Assembly: GCF_001482385.1 (NCBI RefSeq)
Contig: NZ_CP013612.1
Location: 372,001-436,000, forward strand
Length of the DNA: 64,000 bases
From: Pseudoalteromonas rubra
GTDB taxonomy: Bacteria > Pseudomonadota > Gammaproteobacteria > Enterobacterales > Alteromonadaceae
Direction: 5' to 3'
Position numbers and translations under genes: made by a program. A model generated the notes under the pieces. That model was not told the DNA's origin. It worked only from the letters and a program-made list of their open reading frames with translations, and made no database searches. Below are positions 31,001 through 38,220 of this stretch, piece by piece; the stretch's first letter is position 1, and each line of letters starts with the position of its first letter.

Positions 31001-34000
31001 GGCGACCTGGTTCGGCGGCTCAATAATGGCCATATTGCCTACATTGGGCGTAATGATGCGCAGGTTAAATTGCGTGGCTATCGCATTGAGCTGGCTGAAA
31101 TTGAGCACCAGTTGCGTGAGCAGTCTGGTGTTGCGGACTGCGCAGTATTGATAACGCAAACGCATCCAGGTAATAAACAGTTGACGGCATTTGTGGTGCC
31201 TGAGGCTGCGCAATCGGAGCTCGACTCCGGTGAAGCTTGGCGTGCTGCACTGTGTGCTCGTTTGCCAGATTACATGGTACCAAGTGTATTTATGGTTTTG
31301 CAGGCGTTGCCTTTGACTGCACATGGCAAGCTTGATCATCGTGCACTGGCGCAGTTTGCTGCGCAGTCTGATGGTGAACAAATCACACCGGTTGAGACGC
31401 GCGGCACAGCAAACGCTGAGCACAATCCGATTTTAACGCTGATGCGGTCATTGCTGAATACAGGGGACCTGCAAGCTCAGGATGACTTTTTTGCCAGTGG
31501 CGGTGATTCCATTTTGGCCATTCAGCTTGCCAGTCGGGCCAGAGCAGCAGATATTGCCATTTCGGTTGCTGATATTTTTACCTACAGTACAGCACAAGCG
31601 CTGGCTGCAAACTTTATCACCAACACAGCACAAACCAGCATAGCCGGGTGTGAATGTGAACAGCAGCATTTTGTCGGCAAACTAACCCCTCACCCAATCC
31701 AGCAATGGTTTTTCGAGCAGGCTTTTGCGGTCCCTGAGCACTGGAACCAGGCGGTCATGCTGAGCATTGATAAGTCCGTTTCTTATGCACATTTGTGCGA
31801 TGCCGTGCAGGGCCTGATACAGTGCCATGATGCCCTCAGACTGTCTGTCAGAGGGGGGGAGCAATTACATATCATGGAGCAGCTCGACAGCGCAGCTGTG
31901 TGTCATGCTCACGACCTTAACGCCAAAGGCACTTGCTGGCAGGATGCTCTGGCGGAGATCTGTGCGCTAGCACAGGCAGGATTTACTTTTGACGGTTCCC
32001 CCTTGTTGCACGTGTGCCATATCGTGACACCAGACACAGAGCAAGCTGATCGGTTACTGGTGATTGCTCATCACTTACTCATTGATGGCGTGTCCTGGCG
32101 TATTTTGCTGGCCGATCTTGAACAGGCATGTGCTCAGGTTCAAAGGGGACAGGCTGTGCAGTTACTGCCTGCGAGTGCTTCGCCGGATGCTATTGCGTTT
32201 TATCTTCAGGGCCGCGCACAGGAAACTCAATATCTTGCCAGATGGCAGGACGCGGCAGCGCTCTCTCAGCGTCAACGGCTGCTGGGCGCAAGTTTTTCAG
32301 GCAGCCAGCTGACAACGGCCATTATAAATAAAATACAGTTCAGCCAGTCTCAAACACAGCAGCTGTTAAATGAGGCAAACCGACCGTACAGAAGTAATAT
32401 CCAAACCTTATTGCTCAGTGCGTGGCAGTGGCTTGCGTTACGTCACTATCAGCGTACAGAGCAGGTAGTAATGCTCGAAAGCCATGGCCGCGCACAGCTG
32501 CAAGGTGCGCTGGATGCCAGTCGTACCATTGGCTGGCTAACCGCTTTATTCCCGCTGCGTTTAACCTGTGGTAGTGCCATATCGGAATCGACACTGACCG
32601 AGGTTATCTGTGCTGTCAAAGAGCAACTTGCCTGGACTACCCGCCATGGCAGTGAGTTTGGCGCTTTGTGCCATTCTCACCCGGACCCTCAGATCAGGGG
32701 GTCATTGAATATAAATACCCGTGAACAGGTCTTTTTTAACTATCTGGGGCAGCTCGATACGGTCTTGCAGCACAGCGGCTTGCTTGGTGACGCCACTGAG
32801 CACACAGGCTTGCTACGCAGCGAGCAGGATAACCTGTTCGGAGCATTACAAATTACCGCAGCGGTGACAGGCGGTTGTTTGTCAGTGACGCTGGAGTGTG
32901 CGTCTGATTATTATTCTGAACAAGATGCCAGGCAGCTGAGCACGCGTTTTGAGCTGGCCATTGAAGAAGTACTTGCGCATTGTGTCGCGCAGACAGAGCA
33001 CTGTTTCACGCCCAGTGACTTTCCTCTGCTGCCGCAGCTCGACAGACTGCAACTGGATCAATTGCTGGACAAAGCAGGGCAAGGTGTTGCCGATATTTAT
33101 CCAATGACGCCTCTGCAGCAAGGCATGTGGTTTCATGCACAAGGTGCTGATAACAGCGCCTATCTTGAACAGTCAGTGATGTTACTGGAGGGAGCTTTAG
33201 ATACTGAGGCCTTCGGCTATGCCTGGGCGCAGCTGATAGCCAGTCATTCAATTTTGCGAACGGCATTTTTTGTCACCCCATATCAGCCTGTTCAGGTGGT
33301 ATTTGAGCAGTGCCCAGTGCCTTTGCAAATTGACGAGCCGCAACCTTATGACGACACAGTGGAAGCTTGTCTGACTCAGGTGGCTGTACAGGAATATCGA
33401 CATCCAATCGATTTACAAGGTGCGCCTTGCATGCGTCTGAGGCTGGTGCCGTTTGCCGATCATTGTCACGGATTTGTCTGGACGTATCATCACATGATCA
33501 TGGATGGCTGGTCTTTGCCCGTGCTGTTTGCTGAGCTGGTTGAACACTATCGTGCGAGAGTGCAAACCCGGATGGTGAAATCCGTCATGGATCCGTTCCG
33601 CGACTATGTTGAATATCTTGAAAACCGGGATGTGCATGCAGAGAAGGCGTTCTGGCAACAGCAACTCGCACAGATCGATACGCCAACGCTGGTGACAGAG
33701 CATCTGGCCATCAGAGATGGAAACAATCACAGCGTCAGTGAGCTGACAGAAACATTGAGTACGGACTTTACCGCTCAGCTTAGCGCGTTTGCAAAGCAAC
33801 GTGGACTGACGCTCAATCAGGTGGTTCAGGGAGCCTGGGCTTATTGGTTGAGTACCTGTTGCCAGAGTGACTACGTGCTGTTCGGTCAGACTGTTTCCGG
33901 ACGTCCTGAGTTCCTGCCTCGAGTTGGAGAACGAGTCGGCTTGTACATCAATACTCAGCCGGTGCTGATTAATACTCCAGGTCAACTGTCGGTCAATGAC

Positions 34001-37000
34001 TATCTTGCGCAGATCAGAGAGTTGCAGGCATCACTGGCGCAACATGCACATACGCCGCTGTCGCAGATCCAGCAATGGAGCCAGATTGATAACAGCAGCG
34101 ATTTGTTTGATGCGCTTTATGTGTTTGAAAATTATCCCAGCGATCCGCTGGCTGAAAACAACGCGCCGTTTAAAGTGACGATATGCTCGGAGCGGGACCA
34201 GACGCACTATCCAATAACGCTTGCGGTCGGTGTTGCAAAACAACTGTCGCTAACGCTCTGTTATCGCGACGCGATGTTAGCCGCGCAGCAGGCGCGCCAG
34301 AGCCTGTGCCTGATAACGGATTTACTGACTGCCTTTATGGAGACTCCGGATAGTACGCTGGCGCAGTTGTCGCTGGTGAGGCCGGACCAAAATGCCCGGC
34401 TGCCGCATTTTGAGCTACCCGGTGCGAGCAGGCAGGCCGTTCATCATCAAACCATACAGCAGGCGTTTGGCCAGGTTACGGCCAGCCACAAGCAAAGCAC
34501 CGCTATTCGTTTCTATCAGCAGGGCACAGCGCTTCCTATTCAGACACTAACCTACGGTGAGCTGGATGAGGCTGCCAGTCGACTGGCAAATTACCTGATG
34601 TCTCGGTATTCGTTGCCCGCCGACCGGGCTGTGATTGCGGTGTGTCTGCAGCCTGGGCCACAGTTGATCATTGCGATTCTGGCTGCGCTTAAGCTTGGCG
34701 CAGCCTATTTGCCGGTTGCACCAGCGTTTCCTGAACAAAGGCGTCAGTACATGCTTTCCAATGCAGAGGCCGCTTTATTGATCAGCACAAAACAAGACTG
34801 GCTTGGAGATATGCCTACTTGCCCGCTCGTTGATTTGGCAACCTGTGAGGCTGATATTTCAGCTGAATCGAGTGATTGTGTGCAGCGCACGTGCGACAGC
34901 ACATCTCCTTGTTATGTCATTTACACCTCCGGTACCACGGGTGAGCCAAAAGGTGTGCAAGTTGCCCATCGCAGTGTGCTCAATTATGTGGCGTGTCTGC
35001 AAAGCAATTATGCCATCGCACCGGGTGACAACTATCTGCAATTTGCCAGCTGTAGTTTTGATGTTTTTGCAGAAGAAGTGTTTTGTACTTTACTCAGTGG
35101 CGCAACCCTGGTGATGGCTAAGCAAAACCAGTTGCTTGATAGTCATGCGCTTGCCACACTGGCGCAGAGCGCCGAGTTAAGCCTGATGAGCTTGCCAACG
35201 GCTTACTGGCAGCAACTGGCGGCCAGTCCCGTCGATTTTGGTTCTCGCATGCGGATCATCACAGTTGGCGGCGAGCAAATGCAAAGTGCGGCACTGCGCG
35301 CCTGGCAGGCCCATTATGGCTCTGCTATCCGAGTTATCAATGCCTACGGGCCGACCGAAACTACCATTTCTGCCACGCTTCAGGACGTTACGTGTTATCA
35401 GGGTGAGTCCGTGCCAATTGGCCAACCCCTGGCTGGCCTCGAGGCACATGTGCTGGACAGTGAGCTCAGAGCCCTGCCGGATTACGTTGCCGGAGAGTTG
35501 TATGTCAGTGGCGAGGCGCTGGCACTTGGCTATTTGGGCGATAAAGCGAAAACGGATAAAGCCTTTGTACTCAACCCCCACACTCAAACGCGCAGTTATA
35601 AAACCGGCGATAAAGTGCGAGTGATTGACGGGGCGTTACACTTTTTAGGACGCCTGGACGAGCAGGTGAAAATCCGCGGTTATCGCATTGAGCTGGGCGA
35701 GATTGAACTGGCCCTGTTAGCACAGCAGGCGGTGTCTGCCAGTGTTGTAGTTGTGAAACGAGATCAGCACAACGGCGATCAGCTGGTGGCCTTTGTGGAG
35801 TCAGCGTTTGAGCCTGATGCCTCTGAACTTAAAGCGGCTCTGGCTGACCACTTGCCCGCTTATATGGTGCCACAGTTGATAATCGTTCGCGCACAGCTAC
35901 CCCATAACCACAATGGCAAACTGGACAGGAAAGCACTTGCCAGTGAGGCTGACACGCTAATGTTGGCCGAACCCGAACAGTATGTTGCTCCAACCACGCC
36001 CCTGGAGCGTCACTTATGTGACTATCTTGGCGAATTGTTGCAGTGTCCGCAGGTGGGGCTCAGTGATGACTTTTTTGCGCTGGGTGGTCATTCATTATTG
36101 CTCATGCGATTGCATACTGAGCTGTGTGATGTACTCAAAGCCCAGGTGCCCATCGCTTTGTTGCTGCAACATACCCGTGTTGATGCACTCGCTCAGGCCT
36201 TAAGTGATTTCCAGCAAGCCAGTCAGCAACATCCTGTGGAGCTTCAGAGCCTGTTATGCCTGCAAGCTGGCAGCCCGGGCGTTACGCCTGTGGTGTTGAT
36301 AGCCGGTGCAGGTGGTCTGCTGATGGCCTTTCAGGCATTGGTACAGGGGCTAGATAAACAGATCCCTGTCTATGGTCTGCAGCCTGATCTGATCGCACAT
36401 GACCCGGATGTCGTTGGGTCGGTTGATGCAACGGCGCAGCATTACTTGTCTGCACTCGGGGAGGCGCAGATTGGCTCTGTTCACCTTATTGGTCACTCAT
36501 TTGGCAGCTTTATCGCACTGGCAATGGCGCAGCAGCTGGACAAGAACTCCCTACCTGAAGGAGAGACGCAGCGTGTATCGGTGTCGTCAATAACCATACT
36601 GGATACACCTAAACCAACGCATAGCTCAGTGTCGATCACGGCCGCTGAGGCAGATCAGTTGATGCTGGAGAATCTCAACGACTTCTTTGCACTGGGTTTG
36701 AATGCCGAGCAGCTCAGCGCGCTCAGAGTCGAGACGCTTGCTCAGCAAACCACAAGCCTGGTGGATGCCATGGCTCAGTCAGGTTACCACTTTACAGCTG
36801 AGCAGTTATCGCGCCTTCAGGCCGTGTTTCGCGGTCAGCTACTGGCTGAAGTGCACCTGGGGTTACAGCTAAGTTGTCCGCTGACCGTGATCAAAGCCAG
36901 TCAAACCCGGGAGTTTGAAGGCCGAAGGCTCTCAGCTGGTATGGGCTGGCAAACCTTGTATGCCAATGTGAATGCCCACGAAGTTGAGGGCACTCACTTG

Positions 37001-37066
37001 TCGATTTTGCAGTATCAGCAAGTCGATAGGGTTATAGAAATAATAGAGAGTTACTACTTTTTGTAG
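25031..37066 (+). CDS. Three-module NRPS with thioesterase: docking-C-A(Thr)-PCP-C-A(Leu)-PCP-E-C-A(?)-PCP-TE
   Basis: Third synthetase, 4011 aa, coupled to the previous gene by a TAATG overlap. Begins with a TubC-like docking domain. Module 5: condensation His214-215, adenylation code D-F-W-N-I-G-M-V-H-K (the classical Thr code), PCP Ser1098. Module 6: condensation with variant HHIAADA (1289-1295), adenylation code D-A-W-L-L-G-N-V-V-K (close to the Leu code DAWFLGNVVK), PCP Ser2160 in GGDS, then an epimerisation domain (HHLLIDG at 2347, ESHGR, FFNYLGQ). Module 7: condensation of D-L type (IYPMTPLQQGMW; HHMIMDG at 2820), adenylation code D-V-F-M-T-G-A-I-S-K that I cannot assign, PCP Ser3688. 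Type I thioesterase at about 3730-4011 with GHSFGS (Ser3823), probable Asp3858 and His3989. The GGDS carrier, E domain and D-L condensation domain agree that residue 6 is D. The thioesterase should release, probably cyclise, the product. Confidence 0.93.
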   Translation: MTEQLIVIEQLIADALRAGITLYEKNGALAFRQQGAFPDELKQRIVANKAEIIAYFQQQQDEVRASGGHSTIAKADRSRPLPASYAQQGLWFIEQLQGSSQYYMPAEFVLIGHLDIEALKASINALIIRHDALRSHFIADSQGEQGVVVHVAEAFETPFEWRDASAWSETGRVQTIRTQLTEFLAQPFDLTHDVLLRALVISDQQTHYLAFNMHHIVSDGASMQVLVTELEALYRAALNEDKAPQLAPLTIQYGDYANWQQRTLKPEYLADKLSFWQQALAELDPIQSLPGDFVRPALQTHGGRVYRQTLNPPLVEGIQAQCASQSVTPFMWLLSSFMLFVGRLTQNEQVVVGTPVLGRDHPELAPLIGLFVNTLVIPAKVIESMRFNDWLQQQKEQILTVFEHREVPFDKVVEVLKCERDMSHHPLVQILFTLEQNASAHTLDLPGLSVVEQTACSDEIDIKCDLELSATLDNETHSLTLNWKYDSDLYRSDTIVHWAESFAVMLQQLVEAPHTQVGHVALLSKQQTQAILTHAQYTDTLWDTSQTLVSLFEAQVERFGQRIAVVDEQERLSYQALNNRANRLARVLVKHGITPQAMLPVSVTRSVNMVVTLLAILKAGAAYVPIDPDYPRDRIEYIIGDVGSRWLICDHYTQARFDTCAEQLINIDDETLYDGVAISDNLALDIEPHHLAYMIYTSGTTGRPKGVQIEHRHVVRLLHVEPALFDFNEQDVWTLFHSFCFDFSVWEMYGALLFGAKLVVVSKAVSQDTQAFAQCLLNEKVTILNQTPSAFYVLQSAMCALSEAEQARCQVRYVIFGGEALQPGKLRPWANRFEACQLINMYGITETTVHVTFKRLTQADLALGVSNIGHAIPTTSCYVLDKYQQLLPMGAVGELYVGGEGVCRGYWQRETLNAERFIADPFAASSDKKLYKTGDLVRFLPDGELTYISRADDQVKVRGYRIELGEIENQLRQHPQLQAVSVLLNCNDQQGARISAFVVLCPGVELAEPLTQLQAYLRSSLPEFMLPTNVVVVDTLPLTSNGKIDKKALLALDVLQQEAVYRAPTTDVEHAITTCFSSLLGVEQVGLNDHFFRLGGHSLLATQLVSQLRERHGLPVTLKDVFQNPGVAELAKVVTQAGAQSASSFDIPRTQTTQSLPLSFAQSRLWTVEHMTPESAQYHMPAAFTLHGPLNLAAFKQAWLAIIERHQVLRSKILLDETGRPQQVLSPDFELPLHYIDARALAPEAQQRRWLSAQRDDAMQTFDLSQDIMVRLTLMSCSDSLHQLRVNLHHIAADAHSLEILTSELAAFYQYYAKGLPLPDLLSQPLPLQYAEYAQWQRETLQGEALQAHRDFWLAHLADAPPLHQLPLDRARTNSSDTHGAVHIAHLEQSQLESIEAQCRHSDITLFTWLQTAFALFVGKYSRCDDVVIGTPFSGREHSQLQPMVGFFINTLPIRTHFTPHMTFGELLSQQKALMIDIQAHQAMPFEQILDALNVARDLSHQGVFQLSFSLNPRLDTQLQLADIEVCPQQAVSVEAKFDIELSAAQTDDGLRFTWCYNTGLFDAASIAGMSEAFNVMLNALAYNAELPIADVPLTLRRHQAINGESHNVSKHTTLVERLALFAHQTPDKVAIKDPAADSMLTYSELDTRASALARYLVGQGLKPQQRVLISCDAGVDLVVAMLATFKAGGAYVPVSADYPETRIRHIVSDSGSRWLLTQKRFTSQFEAYQDCQQVWLDSPELNAQCATYAQMTLPAIDAGQLAYVIYTSGTTGQPKGVMIPHSGLTNLCHWHQRAFALDQHSVGSQTANIAFDAATWEIWPYLNACAQLVFVSGAQLNDPHLLSTLLTEEGVSHCFLATPIAEVMLADSAFAPAKLKYLLVGGDRLGPARGQHNFKLINNYGPTEASVVATSGEVAWHSEQQPDIGLPVDNCAIFIMDEHGRSVPDGMVGELYIAGAGLALGYLNKPELSDEKFTELTLDNGDRVRVYRSGDLVRRLNNGHIAYIGRNDAQVKLRGYRIELAEIEHQLREQSGVADCAVLITQTHPGNKQLTAFVVPEAAQSELDSGEAWRAALCARLPDYMVPSVFMVLQALPLTAHGKLDHRALAQFAAQSDGEQITPVETRGTANAEHNPILTLMRSLLNTGDLQAQDDFFASGGDSILAIQLASRARAADIAISVADIFTYSTAQALAANFITNTAQTSIAGCECEQQHFVGKLTPHPIQQWFFEQAFAVPEHWNQAVMLSIDKSVSYAHLCDAVQGLIQCHDALRLSVRGGEQLHIMEQLDSAAVCHAHDLNAKGTCWQDALAEICALAQAGFTFDGSPLLHVCHIVTPDTEQADRLLVIAHHLLIDGVSWRILLADLEQACAQVQRGQAVQLLPASASPDAIAFYLQGRAQETQYLARWQDAAALSQRQRLLGASFSGSQLTTAIINKIQFSQSQTQQLLNEANRPYRSNIQTLLLSAWQWLALRHYQRTEQVVMLESHGRAQLQGALDASRTIGWLTALFPLRLTCGSAISESTLTEVICAVKEQLAWTTRHGSEFGALCHSHPDPQIRGSLNINTREQVFFNYLGQLDTVLQHSGLLGDATEHTGLLRSEQDNLFGALQITAAVTGGCLSVTLECASDYYSEQDARQLSTRFELAIEEVLAHCVAQTEHCFTPSDFPLLPQLDRLQLDQLLDKAGQGVADIYPMTPLQQGMWFHAQGADNSAYLEQSVMLLEGALDTEAFGYAWAQLIASHSILRTAFFVTPYQPVQVVFEQCPVPLQIDEPQPYDDTVEACLTQVAVQEYRHPIDLQGAPCMRLRLVPFADHCHGFVWTYHHMIMDGWSLPVLFAELVEHYRARVQTRMVKSVMDPFRDYVEYLENRDVHAEKAFWQQQLAQIDTPTLVTEHLAIRDGNNHSVSELTETLSTDFTAQLSAFAKQRGLTLNQVVQGAWAYWLSTCCQSDYVLFGQTVSGRPEFLPRVGERVGLYINTQPVLINTPGQLSVNDYLAQIRELQASLAQHAHTPLSQIQQWSQIDNSSDLFDALYVFENYPSDPLAENNAPFKVTICSERDQTHYPITLAVGVAKQLSLTLCYRDAMLAAQQARQSLCLITDLLTAFMETPDSTLAQLSLVRPDQNARLPHFELPGASRQAVHHQTIQQAFGQVTASHKQSTAIRFYQQGTALPIQTLTYGELDEAASRLANYLMSRYSLPADRAVIAVCLQPGPQLIIAILAALKLGAAYLPVAPAFPEQRRQYMLSNAEAALLISTKQDWLGDMPTCPLVDLATCEADISAESSDCVQRTCDSTSPCYVIYTSGTTGEPKGVQVAHRSVLNYVACLQSNYAIAPGDNYLQFASCSFDVFAEEVFCTLLSGATLVMAKQNQLLDSHALATLAQSAELSLMSLPTAYWQQLAASPVDFGSRMRIITVGGEQMQSAALRAWQAHYGSAIRVINAYGPTETTISATLQDVTCYQGESVPIGQPLAGLEAHVLDSELRALPDYVAGELYVSGEALALGYLGDKAKTDKAFVLNPHTQTRSYKTGDKVRVIDGALHFLGRLDEQVKIRGYRIELGEIELALLAQQAVSASVVVVKRDQHNGDQLVAFVESAFEPDASELKAALADHLPAYMVPQLIIVRAQLPHNHNGKLDRKALASEADTLMLAEPEQYVAPTTPLERHLCDYLGELLQCPQVGLSDDFFALGGHSLLLMRLHTELCDVLKAQVPIALLLQHTRVDALAQALSDFQQASQQHPVELQSLLCLQAGSPGVTPVVLIAGAGGLLMAFQALVQGLDKQIPVYGLQPDLIAHDPDVVGSVDATAQHYLSALGEAQIGSVHLIGHSFGSFIALAMAQQLDKNSLPEGETQRVSVSSITILDTPKPTHSSVSITAAEADQLMLENLNDFFALGLNAEQLSALRVETLAQQTTSLVDAMAQSGYHFTAEQLSRLQAVFRGQLLAEVHLGLQLSCPLTVIKASQTREFEGRRLSAGMGWQTLYANVNAHEVEGTHLSILQYQQVDRVIEIIESYYFL

Positions 37067-37193
37067 TCTATTGTTTAGCAAAGTGTTTTTAAATTGTTTT
37101 ATTTGATGTTGATTGTGCGTAAGAAACAAACAATAAATGTCAAAATTGCGATGTAAGTTTTATTTGATACCTAACGAGAAGGATGGGAATAAA

Positions 37194-38147
37194 ATGGATC
37201 AGTTACTATCAACAGACATGGATCTCAGTTCCGCCGAAACAGATCAACGGATCCATGATCTCTCAGGACAAAAGCAAAGTGGTCTTGCCTGGGTCAAGGC
37301 GAATGTGAAGGAAATTAATGCCTGGGTTGACCGCGATGGGTTCGCGTTGCTTCGCGGTCTCAACATCGTCAGCACCAATCAGTTCAGCACAATATTGGAA
37401 ACGATTTTTGGTGAGCCGTTAAGCCAGTATATCTATCGCTCTTCCCCTCGCACAGCACTGCGCAACAACATTTACACCACCACTGAATATCACGCCGATC
37501 AGGTGATCCTGCAACACAACGAAAATGCTTATTCAAATTGCTGGCCAATGCGAATGGGCTTTTTCTGTGTTGTACCGGCCAAAACCGGGGGAGACACGCC
37601 ACTTGCTGATAGCCGTGAAGTTTATAAACAGCTGCCAGAGGCGTTAAGAAATCGCTTTGAAGAGCGCGGCATTATGTATGTGCGCAACTTCGGGGACATA
37701 GATTTGCCCTGGCAAGAGGTGTTCCAGACTCAAAGCCGTGACGATGTGGAAGCCTACTGTTGGAAAAATGACATCCAGTGCGAATGGTTTGACGATGGTA
37801 GGTTACAAACTCGTCAGTTCAGGCCTGCGGTGATGACGCATCCACAGACAGGTGAAAAGGTTTGGTTTAACCAGGCACACTTGTTTCATTGCTCTGCTGT
37901 TGACACCGAAATGCCCGACAGCATTGGTGCTGACTATTTACCGCGTAACGCTTATTACGGCGATGGCGGTGAGATTGCGAAACAAGATATTGATGTCATC
38001 AACCAGGTCTATCGCGATCTGACGTTTTCTTACCCCTGGCAGCGTAACGATATTTTGCTGCTGGATAACATGCTGTATACCCACGGCCGTCAGGCCTATA
38101 CAGGTACTCGTAAGGTACTGGTGGGAATGGCAAAAGCTGCGCGTTAA
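37194..38147 (+). CDS. SyrP-like Fe(II)/2-oxoglutarate dioxygenase (TauD/TfdA superfamily), candidate Asp beta-hydroxylase
   Basis: Non-haem iron oxygenase of 317 residues if started at ATG 37194, which has AAGGA upstream; an ATG at 37137 would add 19 residues but has no visible ribosome-binding site. The iron facial triad is HxE rather than HxD: His108 and Glu110 in LQHNENAYSN, with the distal His297 in TPYTHGR-like context (YTHGRQAYTGTRKVLVGM), where an Arg for 2-oxoglutarate follows. The EYHADQ...HNE arrangement is that of SyrP-type hydroxylases that act on carrier-bound aspartate. The Asp-specific module in the second synthetase is therefore the obvious candidate substrate, giving 3-hydroxy-Asp. 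That link is inference. It lies about 130 bases after the thioesterase stop codon on the same strand. Confidence 0.85.
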   Translation: MDQLLSTDMDLSSAETDQRIHDLSGQKQSGLAWVKANVKEINAWVDRDGFALLRGLNIVSTNQFSTILETIFGEPLSQYIYRSSPRTALRNNIYTTTEYHADQVILQHNENAYSNCWPMRMGFFCVVPAKTGGDTPLADSREVYKQLPEALRNRFEERGIMYVRNFGDIDLPWQEVFQTQSRDDVEAYCWKNDIQCEWFDDGRLQTRQFRPAVMTHPQTGEKVWFNQAHLFHCSAVDTEMPDSIGADYLPRNAYYGDGGEIAKQDIDVINQVYRDLTFSYPWQRNDILLLDNMLYTHGRQAYTGTRKVLVGMAKAAR

Positions 38148-38220
38148 GACGCGCATAATGGGGTTTGTTAGTGGTGCGGCGGTTGACAAACAGAGTAGTC
38201 AAATTTGAGGAATCCAAACA

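Noticed and set aside
30764..31423. 219-codon minus-strand open frame inside the third synthetase
   Set aside because: Antisense to conserved adenylation-domain sequence, compositionally odd, with no start signal. Long antisense frames are common opposite high-GC NRPS genes.
33413..33985. 190-codon minus-strand open frame inside the third synthetase
   Set aside because: Antisense to the D-L condensation domain including its HHMIMDG motif; no ribosome-binding site and no recognisable product.
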